The notes below the pieces were generated by a model. The model saw only the letters and a program-made list of their open reading frames with translations. It ran no database searches and had not been told where the DNA came from. Position numbers and translations under genes: made by a program. 64,000 nucleotides of DNA from Hofstenia miamia (lineage: Eukaryota > Xenacoelomorpha > Acoela): NCBI GenBank assembly GCA_004352715.1, contig SCFE01000025.1, positions 77,997-141,996 of the forward strand. The letters run 5' to 3'. Positions 20,480 to 33,184 of the stretch are shown here, piece after piece (the first letter of the stretch is position 1; every line of letters starts with the position of its first letter).

Positions 20480-23400
20480 TACTTTGAAATTAAGTGCCAG
20501 AAGATTATTAACAAACCCTTCCAAACTCAAATGTGAAACAAATCCATATTTCAAATAATATTTAAATCACCGCAATCAAACTTTCAAATTGAATTTTCAT
20601 ACAGATACAAAATGTTCATTAATTTTTTGCGATTTCATTGAATAAGAAAACTAAAACTATCAAATACAAACAGTTTTTTTCTTTATTCGCACATCAATCA
20701 TTTTCAAACGAGTCACCTCTGTCTTAATACACGTTATAGTGTGAAACCAAAGAATATTGTTGAAAATTCTGAATAAATTTACTAAAAATACAAACTTTTA
20801 TATAGGTTCGTTATGAATAGTGATATTAGCAAAATGGTTTTTATATAACATTGTTTTATACTCATGAAGAATAAAAATATATTTAGAGGAATATTCAGTT
20901 GAAAGAATCCCATTTTTTACCAGTTCAAGAAACATTTAACCTAATATTTACATGAAATAACTCCTTAATAAAACTCATTGAACTATAACCATACCATGAA
21001 ATAGACTATGTAGTCTAATTTAATGCGAGTAATACACTCAAATTTGTCAACATCGACACTGTTTTCGAAATTCTGGAGAAAAAATATGAGTAAAATAAGA
21101 AAGCTTAATGTTAAAATATTATTTATATTTTAATTCAACATTTTGTGTTTAAAATCATACTATTTCCTATAGTTAGAAACTGTCATTGCGAAGTGTTACA
21201 ACAGCAAACTGTTTATAGGAAATCACCCATTCACTACCAAGTTTCCATATATTGACTACTGGTGGTAAATGGGTCTAACAATAAAAACGTATTTGCTTGA
21301 AGTTAAGGACGTTATAGTAGGTTGATCATGAATTTATGAAACAAATTATAATTTCTAATAAAGAATAATTTACACATATAATTCTGGTTCTAATCTTTTT
21401 CAATCAATGCTTTTGATTAAATGACAACAAGTTACTACAACTGCGTGGTTGGTAATTCCCCAAATCGATGCGAACGAACAAACAACATAGTTCATAAACT
21501 CCACAATAACATCCTTAGGATGTATTTATAAAGGGTGTCCGAAAAATCCCTATACTGGAATCTGACAGTGAAATTTAAATGATAAAACATTACAAATGAT
21601 GTTGAAATGTCTGCTGTCGACTTATAGACATGCTTCAAGGGTTTATACATGTTCAAGAAGACCACTTTTTAAATTTGGGAATCACATTTGTTCAATGTAA
21701 ATGGTTATCACGGTTTGAAGCTCCAGAAGGGTTTGTGGATTCTTGGAGAAATTGTAAATGACAACAAAACGATATATTGTAGCTGCTGGTAGCAAAAAGA
21801 AACGAACTTTCGCGGTTTTTGTCTTGACAGAACAAAGATGAAACATGAGAATATCAAAACTATTTGGCAAATAATACTTTAAATTCCATTGAACAATTGT
21901 TTTCCTTCAAATATTTTAAAAAATATTTAAAAAATTACTTTTTTCTATGTTGGAAACAATACTTCTAAAACTATTTAAATTTATTTGTATACATTTACAT
22001 CTATACATAACATCTAACCAGTGTAGACATTTGGAAGTTTATTCTAGCGTCGGAAACGGTCAGTTTCCCGATTTACCAATCAATGTTTTAGGGACTAAAG
22101 CGGACCTACCTGGTTTTAATAACTGCTAATCAAGGGTGGACGTGGGGATGCCCACGTTAAATCTTGAAATTATTTGAGTGTTATAAATCTTAAAATTCTA
22201 TTGCAAATTGTAGCATTCAGACTACAACCACCCTGAGAACATCTGCTCTAACAATTACGGTAATTATGCAATGATTCGATTTTGACCCTTACGCTGTCAA
22301 GTAATTCAAGGTTGCATCTGACCCACCTAGAAGACAGACGAAAATAGACACGTTTGGGTACTTAATTACTGCTTAAAGTAAGCAAAATCTACAAAACTGC
22401 AAAATCGTTGAAGCGAATAACAGTCAAATTGACTAATACGATTGAAATTTGAGTTCTTGAACTAACTCGTTCCATTTTTTGCAAAGCAATTTCTCTAAGC
22501 TGGATTAGCCATCTGAAGATGCTATGTACCCCAAAAAAGCGTGAACATTGCGAATGTTCATCCGAAATTTTTTTCTTTACTTTTGAAACCTTTAATGCAT
22601 TCTATTCATTGGTAGAAAGAAGCGGATGTCAATAGTGCATCAGGACAATTCTTGTAAAATATTTTGCTCAGAAAAATATGCATATGAAGAAATTTTGCGC
22701 TGAAATACCAGTCCAAAAGTGTAATATTGCAGTTGATTCTCCAATTATTTTATCGGTAAGGTCAAAAACGAAGGATGTGGCCACAAACAGCATCAAAATG
22801 CCGTTTTAAATAGATGAAGTCACGAACATTTGCTCAAAAATATTCTAGAAACCTCAAAATAAAAAATTCAGCCCTGTTCTTTGAAACAATACCTGCTTTG
22901 AACTGTGTTCATTATATTGAATTAAAAGTATTTAAAAATTGATGTCGTAAACATTGTGATAAATGATTTTTCAGTAAAATTAATGATGTATGACATTTTT
23001 TCCAATTCCTGACTGCAATTCAAAGGAAGATCGAATATAAGAAACTTTGGAATTTATAGTTTAATATAATACTTCTACTTTCTAGAACAAATATAAAGAA
23101 TGGAGAACAAATGAAGAATATCTAAAGAGAAACACATGGTTCAAAACAAGTCTGCCATATTGAATCAAGCGCAAGCAAGAATTAATTGTAGTCTGAAAAT
23201 GTAATGCTGACACCACGCTTAACGAAAGTTTATTACAAGAATTTTGTACTTCTAACAATGCAAAATGTTATTTTGGTAAATGAATATTTCGAGTAAATTT
23301 TCGATAAGGCTTTATTAAAGATCTTGTATTTGGTAAATGCTTCACCTAGATTTTAAAATACTAAACTAAGGTCACATTGGATTTGCTGTTGCGAAATGTA

Positions 23401-23683
23401 ACTGATATTTAACTTAGTAAATTAACTGAAAAATTAAAACTGAAAATAAATGCAAATGTTGATAAATTGTATGCAATACGCATTGAAATGTTTATATTTG
23501 TAAACAAATACTGTATAAATATAGTTATATTGAATAAGAACGGTTAGACTATGTGAGTGAATTAACATTTATCTTTGGCTACACTTAGTGTGTTCTGTAG
23601 CGAAAACAAATTGCTTACTAGAGTAATCTTTAGAATAAATTTCTAATTATAGAAACTCTTGTTCGCTGTTTCTATTAGTGATA

Positions 23684-23685
<2 letters not shown>
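20480..23685. other. Long AT-rich region without genes
   Basis: No coding exon recognised. Small items only: an imperfect inverted repeat around 21225-21279 (ACCCATTCACTACCA against TGGTGGTAAATGGGT) and, at 21533, GGGTGTCCGAAAAA, a word typical of transposon ends, but with no matching second end found. Confidence 0.4.

Positions 23686-23714
<29 letters not shown>
23686..23714. repeat. (TA)n microsatellite
   Basis: About 14 uninterrupted TA units. Confidence 0.95.
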
Positions 23715-23718
<4 letters not shown>

Positions 23719-24435
23719 CAATTTATAATATAATATAATATCTTTAAAAACATAGGTGAGAATGCCTAAAAAATACGAAGCCCAAATGCTTGAAATGTTT
23801 TAAATCGGGTTTCTTATACAACTTTGAATATATTTGCACTTGTTGCAAACACAAATTAAACCGCAAATGGAATCACATAATTCAAAATATTCATAAGTAA
23901 GGAACAATTGGCCTAATAACTTTGATTCAATTAATGTATATAATATAATATAAAATTTGTTACATAGAAAATTTTAAAGGGGGACGATGCAAAAGAAATA
24001 TTTAGAATATGCCCAATATTGGCAGAGAAATTTAGGTTAAACTAGAACAGAAAATATTTTATGTAGTAACATGTATTAGTATCTTTAGATATTTGGTTCA
24101 GTATTGTTTGATTACCATGTGGAATAGGTCTCATAACAATCACGTACAAAAGTTTATCCACACGGGCTTATGTACTACAGGTACTGGCCGGGCATACGGG
24201 CTCTGCATGAATGTGTTGTTCGAAGAACTAAAATCTTTAAATCATGTGTTTGATGTTCATTAGGTCTATTCTATATATCTATGAATATGTATTTCGTGTA
24301 ACACTAACCATATAGATTTGTCAGAGAAATTACAACACAATACATAAAATTGTACACCTAAAATTGTTTATCAATATTACAATATCCTTTATTGCCAACG
24401 TGCTTAAATATTGAGTTTATCGCAATCTTATCAGT

Positions 24436-26000
24436 ATCTGTTATTACAAAGTAAGGCTGCTTTCGGCAGGTGATGTTGAACCCAATCCGGGACCAATTAT
24501 TGATGATACACAAATTCACCCATACAAGATTAATTATAAATTCATTTATCTTAATGCTAGAAGTCTGAATACTAATCGGAATGAATTTATTGAAATAACA
24601 CATAAAACTGGGAGAAACTGCATTTTCTTAATTACCGAAAATTGGCTAAATTCATAAATTAATCTTAACTTATACTATCCAGATTCTACGTATTTTGGAA
24701 TCTTTAAAAATAGAAAATTCCAATTCGCATGCCAGATTTTGAATCATATCATCGTATTTTCGAAACACAAGCAAAGCGAATTGCTAAATGTTACATACAA
24801 CCCCAATAAAAACTTACTTTCAGAATACATCTCATTCAAGTACACAATATTCATAATTGTATTCAAGCACTTAATATATTTAGTTATCTTAAACTATTGC
24901 AATAATTATGAAGGAAACTATATAAATCAATTGTGTTTATCATTAAATCTTTACACTGTCAATGTAAATGAACCGACGCGAAGAAGAGCACTCATACATT
25001 ATTTCCTCCCGAACTCAACAGAAAATTTTAAAACTCTTATTTCTGAATCATTCAGCGACCACGCCCTTTGCATTAATACATCTAATACACTACACAAGAA
25101 AAAAACTTTTTATGCACGAGATTATTCAAATTATAATGATGAAAGTAGGCAAAAGCTACGTACAATATTACATATGACTATATTCATACATTAAAATCTG
25201 GTCAACAAATGCTAAATTTTCTGTCTACCGAAATCTGTAAAGATTTTAACATAGCAGCATCAATGAAGACACGGCGAGCCGCCTCGAAACGTAAATTAAT
25301 TAGTAGTACACATGCCGACAATCAACAAATTTGAGGCAAAGTGAAAATTAAGAGAGCTCTTTTATTTAGCCCAAGCTGAACCGGCAACCTCTAATTGGCA
25401 ACTTTATGAACAGTCGAAAAAATTTATTAGAAACCTTAGGCTTAAAAACTCTGATTCAAAACCGTCGCGTATTGTTTGAAAATTTGTCTACAGCAAAACA
25501 GAAATGGAAGTTTTTGCAAAGCAGTATTGGCAACATAAGTGACAGCAAAAGTGAAATAAAACAACTAAAGTAAGGCAATGAAATAACTACCGACAGAAAG
25601 AAAATATTAAACTTCTTATATGAAACTTTTAGAGATCTAGGAAAATTTAAATTTTCTAAATCATCACAGGAATAAAAAAGTCATGTGCATCTAATTAGAA
25701 ATTGTTCAATTTTCGACTTGGAAATATTGCCGAACTAAGAAATCTACAGCAACACATAACATCCCATATTTCATCATTAAACAATATTTCTATATTTTTG
25801 ATGAGCATTTAATCTTTGCATTTAATCAATGTATTATTGATAATTTTCCACATTTTAAAAAACACAGATATCACACCAATATATAAAACGGGGATCCTAT
25901 GAATCCTAAACATTATAGACCTATTGCCATAACTCATCCACATTTAGAAAAAATTTTATAAGATAAACAGTTTGGTTAATTGATAATGAACTAAGATTTG
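24436..26000 (+). pseudogene. Decayed 2A-bearing non-LTR retrotransposon (endonuclease and RT remnants)
   Basis: A plus-strand APE-type non-LTR element in ruins. First comes a hydrophobic lead-in ending in a perfect 2A motif (24472-24495), then the AP-endonuclease start KFIYLNARSL (catalytic Asn), IFLITENWL (catalytic Glu) and a stop at 24654-24656. Further on there are an NEPTRR block and ISESFSDHALC (catalytic Ser-Asp-His end of the endonuclease, about 25045-25075). Around 25878-25960 a GDPMNPKHYRPIA block marks the beginning of the RT domain (usual 'KGD....YRPISL'). Frames change many times, so it is inactive. The 5' and 3' ends are not defined. Confidence 0.8.
24469..24495 (+). promoter_or_regulatory. 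2A ribosome-skipping motif GDVEPNPGP
   Basis: The DNA reads Gly-Asp-Val-Glu-Pro-Asn-Pro-Gly-Pro, an exact match to the D-x-E-x-NPGP 2A consensus, preceded by hydrophobic residues (RLLSA). In 2A peptides the bond between the last Gly and Pro is not formed, which separates upstream and downstream products. Here it stands about a dozen residues before the endonuclease domain. Confidence 0.85.
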
Positions 26001-27362
26001 CAAAGTTTCTTTTATATAATATCAGCAAAATTTCTTCTAAAATTCAATACTTATATCATCTACGATGCTTTGGTGAAGCATACCATGCTCAAATGCGTTT
26101 TGCATATCACACGTACAATACTGTTCATTCCGTTTATTGCATCTACACGCCCAAAACCGTCAACTATTCACACAATCGTACAACAGGGCTATAAAACCCT
26201 TAATTTTTTCTGAAAATATGATATTGCACTGAGTTTCGAAACAAGTACACAATTTTAACTCCTTTCTATCAAATTCAATCACATGCATTAATGATTTTGT
26301 ATAAATTTATTCAGGGTTAACCTTCGCTTGTATTCTTAAATGATCACATTAAACTGAAAGATAGAAACAATACTATTCTTACAAAAGATCAATTATCAAG
26401 GCCATTTTGATGTACAATTCTATAGAATTTTCAGTAAGAATTGAAAAAAAATTTAAAAAATTTAAGAAAAAAGTTAAATTGTTATTTTTACACAAACAAC
26501 ACACGTTAAGAGATGCAAACACATTACACTCATTTCAAGACTTTATGTAGTCACAACCACACGCCCAAATTATATATATATTATATATTTCCATTTAGTT
26601 TGTAGTGCTAAATTATTTTTTATTTTGGTCTTGTACCATTAATCTGATGCAATAAATAGCTTTTGACTCTTATTATTGTAATGGCGCTGAATACACTTTC
26701 GTAAACTATTATAATTGCGCTGAATACAAAAACGATTATAATTACTGAATCAAACAATCTTGAACTAGTCTTTGCGTTAAATAAGTTCAAAAGTTTGTTC
26801 CAGATGTAACATATAATTACGAGAATAAAAGTGATCCGAAGTCGATCCGAGCATTATTAACTGCACAATCAACGATTTATCAATGGTCATTCCCTTAAAA
26901 TTTTTTTTACTAGGGCTATGACAATGCGAAATGCTGATTGTGCTGCGAATAATGCTCAGATCAACTTTAGATAACTTTTATTTTCTTCTAAACTTTATTT
27001 TACATCTAGAAAGTCCTCTTCAAGTTACTTTAAGCGAACCCAAGAGCTGATATTTTGCTATGACCGACTGGGTGAAATTAGTTAAAGCCAAATAATGGAA
27101 TTGGGCTGTGAAGTTAAAGTTACTGTTAAAAATAATAATTAGCAAATTGATCTTGTAATAAATGTGCAAGAAAAAAGTGATTGCAGGGACAAAAAGTTCA
27201 CAGGCAAATAATAATTGAGTGGTTATAGTGGTGCAATCATCAAACCATCCAGTTTTGACTGCTGCAGAAACAGATGAAATTCAGTGAACATTTGGCATCT
27301 GACATTCCCGCCTGAAATACGATGGAATATGCCTGTTTATTATACAGTTTAATTAGATTTCA
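26001..27362. other. AT-rich spacer
   Basis: Possibly includes the eroded 3' part of the 2A element; no motif could be recognised. Base composition changes sharply at about 27360. Confidence 0.4.
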
Positions 27363-27365
27363 GCT

Positions 27366-28076
27366 ATGCCCCCAATTTCGCTGTCCGATCTCAAAAATTT
27401 GAGCGATGCCCAGTTTGCCTCCGCTGTTGGTGGTCTGAAGAAAGACGCCATCATTTCGTTGTTGCGCCAAGCGGTCACTGCTCTCTCTACCTCGACTCCG
27501 TCCTCCAATGATGGCCCTGGCGTCATATCATCCTTATCTGAATCCCTCACAAAGCTTTCCTCTGATGTTTCCTCACTACAATCCCAAATGTTCTCCTACA
27601 GTGCTGCTGCCTCATGTTCTGTCTCATCTCTCCCCAGTAATTCTGCTCCAAGTTTCACACCCGCACTTGCTTCTGCTCTACCGCATCCTCCCAAGCAGTC
27701 TATCCCTTCAACTAACCGTAATCGTCCTCGTCCAGTTTTTGGTTCTAGTGCTTCCTGCCGTTCCTATTAGTTCACTTCCGCCGCCTCCTCTCATATCTAT
27801 GTTGGCCGTTTTGCTGCCTCTGTGTCTACCTCAGATGTTGCTGACCACCTTCGTTCGTCCTCTCTACAATTTGATGATGCCATTTCCATTCCTCCACGTC
27901 CTGATTCTCCATTTGTATCCTTCCATGTTGTCTGCGATCAAGAGTCTCATCGTGCACTCATGAATCCTGATGTGTGGTCTGAAGGCGTCTTGATTCGTTA
28001 TTATCGCCTCTCTGACGATGAGCGCAAATATTTTGGCCTTCGTCCCCGCCGCCGTAAACCGCCTCGCCGTGACTGA
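27366..28076 (+). pseudogene. Non-LTR ORF1 (coiled-coil/Ser-rich part and RRM-like domain)
   Basis: The ATG at 27366 starts a 134-codon frame (MPPISLSDLKNLSD..., then a Ser/Pro-rich linker) that stops at 27768-27770. After a frame change the second part (about 27790-28076) contains a nucleic-acid-binding ORF1 domain: VGRFAASVSTSDVADHL, SFHVVCDQESH and PDVWSEGVLIRYYRL, the last being the conserved 'P..WP.GV.VR.F' ending of animal non-LTR ORF1 proteins, then a basic tail. The break may be a real lesion or a sequencing error, because the two parts are otherwise well preserved. Confidence 0.7.
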
Positions 28077-28109
28077 CTATCTCACTCTGATCTTCCTCCT
28101 CCCCGTAAC

Positions 28110-28707
28110 NNNNNNNNNNNNNNNNNNNNNNNNNNNNNNNNNNNNNNNNNNNNNNNNNNNNNNNNNNNNNNNNNNNNNNNNNNNNNNNNNNNNNNNNNNN
28201 NNNNNNNNNNNNNNNNNNNNNNNNNNNNNNNNNNNNNNNNNNNNNNNNNNNNNNNNNNNNNNNNNNNNNNNNNNNNNNNNNNNNNNNNNNNNNNNNNNNN
28301 NNNNNNNNNNNNNNNNNNNNNNNNNNNNNNNNNNNNNNNNNNNNNNNNNNNNNNNNNNNNNNNNNNNNNNNNNNNNNNNNNNNNNNNNNNNNNNNNNNNN
28401 NNNNNNNNNNNNNNNNNNNNNNNNNNNNNNNNNNNNNNNNNNNNNNNNNNNNNNNNNNNNNNNNNNNNNNNNNNNNNNNNNNNNNNNNNNNNNNNNNNNN
28501 NNNNNNNNNNNNNNNNNNNNNNNNNNNNNNNNNNNNNNNNNNNNNNNNNNNNNNNNNNNNNNNNNNNNNNNNNNNNNNNNNNNNNNNNNNNNNNNNNNNN
28601 NNNNNNNNNNNNNNNNNNNNNNNNNNNNNNNNNNNNNNNNNNNNNNNNNNNNNNNNNNNNNNNNNNNNNNNNNNNNNNNNNNNNNNNNNNNNNNNNNNNN
28701 NNNNNNN
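28110..28707. other. Assembly gap (598 N)
   Basis: Removes the first part of ORF2, including most of the endonuclease domain. Confidence 0.98.
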
Positions 28708-29118
28708 GCAGTTTTAGAAGTTTTTGCCTGCTATTCTCTTGAACAACTTGTATTTTCTCCTACTTCCAGCTCCTCTCTGCTTGATTTGGTTCTGTGCTCT
28801 CACCCCGATTATATATTTGACGTATCTGTAATCCCTGTTCCTGCTAAGCTGTCAGATCACTCATTCGTCAGCTTCAATCTGTTTGTCAACTCTACTTCTC
28901 CATCTGCTAATCCGGCTGCTCGACAATATGCTCGATTTAACAGTGACTTTCTGTCCCTTAATGCTGCTCTCTCATCTTCGCTGACCGTTTTTAGTGATTC
29001 CTTCTCAGTTGACGATTGGTTCACTTTCTTTCATCAAGTTATTTCTTCTTTTGTTCCTCGTCGGCGGAAAAGCGTGCTTCTCTTTCTATTTTTCGTCCCT
29101 TACTGTGCACTCCTTGAA
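28708..29118 (+). pseudogene. Non-LTR ORF2, end of AP-endonuclease domain
   Basis: Follows the gap in frame: LDLVLCSHPDYI ('LDL..T..P' block) and AKLSDHSFVSFNL, the Ser-Asp-His catalytic end of APE-type endonucleases. A linker leads to a stop at 29119-29121 before the RT domain. The 5' end is in the gap. Codon use is T/C-ending as in ORF1. Confidence 0.8.
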
Positions 29119-29289
29119 TAAATTCTGTCTGGTCCTTGCTATCCTGACGGTGTCACTTCCTTTGTAATTCATGAAACCTCCTCCACGCTTTCTATCCATT
29201 TAAAGCAACTTTACTCCTTCATTTGCTCTACTAAACACTATCCCGCCTGTTGGAAGACATCTTGGATTTCTCTGCTGTTGAAATCTAAT

Positions 29290-30712
29290 AAGCTTCCCTC
29301 CTTGCAGGTCACGTCCTACCACCCGATAGCTATTCTATCTCGACTGTCTATCATCTTTGAACGCCTTGTTTTTCGTTATGTATTCCCAAAAATTCGTCAC
29401 CATCTCTTCTCAGCATGGCAACTTTCCTGGTCGCTCTATGATTACTAACCTGCTCACTCTGATCGAAAACTGCTACTTTCACTCTGATAGTAATGATCCT
29501 GGTTGTATTATCTTTCTTGACATCTCAAAAGCGTTTGATCGCCTCCCTCATTCCATTCTGCTTGACAAGTTACGTTTATTTGTTTTTGATGTGGATTTCA
29601 TCGAACTGTTCCAGTCTTACCTGACCAATCGCCACCAGTGTGTCAAAATCAACTCGTCTATCTCTTCTCCTGTCCCCGTTACTAGTGGTGCCCCTCAAGG
29701 CTCAGTGTTTGCTGTTCTTTTCTTCCTCGTTGCCATTAACGACCTCCCTCATTCTGTTCTCAACTCGTCTTGCCTGCTGTATGTTGACGACACTGCGATT
29801 TTNNNNNNNNNNNNNNNNNNNNNNNNNNNNNNNNNNNNNNNNNNNNNNNNNNNNNNNNNNNNNNNNNNNNNNNNNNNNNNNNNNNNNNNNNNNNNNNNNN
29901 NNNNNNNNNNNNNNNNNNNNNNNNNNNNNNNNNNNNNNNNNNNNNNNNNNNNNNNNNNNNNNNNNNNNNNNNNNNNNNNNNNNNNNNNNNNNNNNNNNNN
30001 NNNNNNNNNNNNNNNNNNNNNNNNNNNNNNNNNNNNNNNNNNNNNNNNNNNNNNNNNNNNNNNNNNNNNNNNNNNNNNNNNNNNNNNNNNNNNNNNNNNN
30101 NNNNNNNNNNNNNNNNNNNNNNNNNNNNNNNNNNNNNNNNNNNNNNNNNNNNNNNNNNNNNNNNNNNNNNNNNNNNNNNNNNNNNNNNNNNNNNNNNNNN
30201 NNNNNNNNNNNNNNNNNNNNNNNNNNNNNNNNNNNNNNNNNNNNNNNNNNNNNNNNNNNNNNNNNNNNNNNNNNNNNNNNNNNNNNNNNNNNNNNNNNNN
30301 NNNNNNNNNNNNNNNNNNNNNNNNNNNNNNNNNNNNNNNNNNNNAACGTTTCCAGAAACGCGCTTTCAAATGGATTTCCTCTTTGGACTATAAAGACGCT
30401 CTGCTGAAATTCTCCACTCTCCCGCTGTCACTCTACTTCCATGCCTGTGATCTCCTTCTGTTCAATCGACTACTGACTCGCAAATTAGATCTTGATCCTT
30501 TTGATTTCATTAAGTTCTCTAATTCCTGCTGCACTCGCTCTGATGATGTTGTCACCTTCTCCATTCGTCGTACAAAGAAACATCGCACCCTTCACTCGTT
30601 TTTCAATCGTACTTGTACTGCTGCTAATTACTCGCAGTCCTTCAACAGCGATCGATTTCTTCTCCCCGCCACCGAGCTTCAAGAAATCTTTGATGGCTTT
30701 GCTCTTTGCTGA
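29290..30712 (+). pseudogene. Non-LTR ORF2, reverse transcriptase and C-terminus
   Basis: RT blocks in order: YHPIAILSRLS near 29320 ('YRPISLL'), then after a shift QHGNFPGRSMITNL, IIFLDISKAFDRLPH (RT-A, first Asp), GAPQGSVFAVLFF (RT-B) and CLLYVDDTAI (catalytic YVDD, 29778-29789). A gap (29803-30344) removes the thumb. After it RFQKRAFKWI..LDYKDALLKFSTLPLSLY matches the CR1/Jockey C-terminal block. Stop at 30710-30712. The catalytic triad is intact, but at least two breaks separate the pieces. Confidence 0.85.
29803..30344. other. Assembly gap (542 N)
   Basis: Interrupts the RT frame just after the catalytic YVDD. Confidence 0.98.
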
Positions 30713-30862
30713 GCCCTTCTCCAACTTCGCCTACTCTTCCATTTGCTCCTATTTCATCTCCTGTGATTGTCCTCGCAGCCGTAAAATTTGACTTGTTTTT
30801 ATTTTTTTGTTATGTATGCATTCAGCGGCTAATAAAGTCATTGATTATTATTATTATTATTA

Positions 30863-32370
30863 CTATCATAGTTGCACAATGATTTCATTCAAAAACTTGC
30901 TTTATTGATGTAAATTTCATTAATAGCTATGACAGTTTAAGTATGTGTCTTTAATAACACAGTGAGAATGACGACAACTAAAACAGTTTTACACATCTAA
31001 TAATTCCGTTGTAAGTCTGTTTGCGTGATGTACCTCATTAAGTCGTTCTTATTTACACATTAGTAAATCACGATTGCGTTGTTTTATATTGATGCAGTGG
31101 GTTACGCAGTTTTGACCTTAGAAATGGAATTTCGAAAATTAACAGGAAATATGAAATGATATTTGAAAATGACTTCTAATTAGAATTGACATAGACGTGG
31201 AAAAAGTGAAATAGTTATACAGAATAATTATAATATAAACATAAGAGGGCACTTTTGATTTAAACTTTTTCGAAATGTGTCATTGCAAACAATCATAACT
31301 TGACTCAGTGTAGAATCAACCTACACAAACTATATATTGCTGAAATCAGCAGGAAATTCTGCATTCAAATCACACTACACAAGCTATTTTATATCACATA
31401 TAAAAACTATGTAGTAGCAAATTCCAACAACAAAATACAATTGCCTAGAGAAACCAAAAAATCCGAAATCTTTGGTCATATTGCAATGAGACTTTTGAAG
31501 TAAATTCTAGTGTCATGTAGCAAAGAAACGCAATTTTTTACACAATATTTAAAAAACAAATATTGCATTAAAAATTTCAGAGTTCTGAAAGAAAAACTAA
31601 AAAAATTCAGGATATTTTTCAAAAAGCTTCTATTGATTATTAGTTAGCAATGTGTTTAAATACCTGCCAAATTTTCAGTTAAAAATAACCAGTGAGAGTT
31701 TATATCAAAATAAAGGTACCAAGTTTTTAGCACAAAACAGGGAATTATGAAAAACTGCTCGCAGATTAGTAATTCTACGGAAAATATTTTTTAGAAAAGT
31801 CAAAAAACAAAATTGATTAAAATTTTAAAATTAACCAGAAGTCATTGAAAAAATTTTCAATTATGAAATTTATAAATGAATATTTATAGTTGTTTCATTT
31901 TCACACATATTTTGATATTTCTCAAAATATTATGCGACATTTTTATATTTTAAACTCAAATGAAGGGTAATTAATGATGGAACCTTAAAAATTTTTGCAA
32001 AACAACGAATTTTCCATGAGGCGAAGTCTTTATACGAAAGGTAAATAGAATGTACTGTTGCACTTTGATGTGAGGGGCAATTATCCCATCAGCAAATCGA
32101 GCAAAAACGGATCACCGGTTACATCACGCAACATATGTACCGGTTAACCTATCAAACAGCAAACGAATCAACAAAGTTGTAAATTGATGTAATTTTAGAC
32201 TAATTTAGCAGGAGAAGCAGTTAGGAGTAATAAACTAACCAACATCATACTATTTAATGCGCACAACACATTTTATGTCTTCTTGCAAATTGAATTGAGC
32301 AGATACTACTTATAATTCAAAATAGAAATTTCGCAAATAGCGTTTGCATTACCATTGATAGCCATTCATT

Positions 32371-32375
<5 letters not shown>
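30863..32375. other. AT-rich DNA, nothing recognised
   Basis: Only short chance frames; no repeat defined. Confidence 0.4.
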
Positions 32376-32407
<32 letters not shown>

Positions 32408-32747
32408 ATTNNNNNNNNNNNNNNNNNNNNNNNNNNNNNNNNNNNNNNNNNNNNNNNNNNNNNNNNNNNNNNNNNNNNNNNNNNNNNNNNNNNNNNNNNN
32501 NNNNNNNNNNNNNNNNNNNNNNNNNNNNNNNNNNNNNNNNNNNNNNNNNNNNNNNNNNNNNNNNNNNNNNNNNNNNNNNNNNNNNNNNNNNNNNNNNNNN
32601 NNNNNNNNNNNNNNNNNNNNNNNNNNNNNNNNNNNNNNNNNNNNNNNNNNNNNNNNNNNNNNNNNNNNNNNNNNNNNNNNNNNNNNNNNNNNNNNNNNNN
32701 NNNNNNNNNNNNNNNNTATATATATATATATATATATATAAGGATTA
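32376..32747. repeat. (TA)n microsatellites around a 306-N gap
   Basis: TA runs at about 32378-32404 and 32717-32740 are both followed by AAGGATT. The gap (32411-32716) therefore starts and ends inside the same sequence, so it may be a collapsed or duplicated TA tract with no real missing sequence. Confidence 0.8.
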
Positions 32748-32884
32748 ATTCCTTACCTATTTACATACACTATGTAGCCTCAAAAGTTTTAATTTTCCTT
32801 AAAAACTAGGTGGGGGTTTAGCATGAAATTGAGATGATGTATTATCAAAAAATCAATTTTTCTGTGTTTAAATTCTTGATATCC

Positions 32885-32943
32885 CGAAAATTTTCGTTCA
32901 GCAATAGCTAGAATATAAATTTATGAACGAAAATTTTCGTTCA
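32885..32943. repeat. Pair of palindromic motifs
   Basis: A perfect 20-bp palindrome TGAACGAAAATTTTCGTTCA at 32924-32943, with its 16-bp right part CGAAAATTTTCGTTCA repeated at 32885-32900. Confidence 0.9.
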
Positions 32944-33184
32944 ATGCTCTCTGAGGCATCGATCACTTATTACAGCCCCACAATATCTCGTTTGTGCTAT
33001 TATTCTCGTTTCTATGAGCTCCCTGGGAAATTTACAAAGCACACCTATAGATGAAAAACTGCAAAAAACAATTTTTAAATATATGAAAAATTCGTACAAT
33101 TAATGAAAATATGCTTAGTATAACCTTTTTAGTATTCATATGTAAATCATTCAAAAATATTTATTCCCCGCGAAATAATAACGG

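Larger units (their letters stand above)
27363..30862 (+). mobile_element. CR1/Jockey-like non-LTR retrotransposon, CpG- and pyrimidine-rich
   Basis: One element with ORF1, endonuclease, RT and a 3' tail, broken by two gaps. Coding sense is strongly T+C rich and keeps many CpG, unlike everything around it. It ends with AATAAA (30829-30834) and an (ATT)n tail (about 30843-30862), as in CR1-like and Jockey-like elements. No target-site duplication was identified. Confidence 0.85.

Noticed and set aside
21225-21279. Hairpin as a microRNA or MITE
   Set aside because: Single imperfect 15-bp stem; no target duplication or second copy seen.
26001-26213. 71-codon frame as a gene
   Set aside because: No motif; AT-rich chance frame beside a dead retrotransposon.
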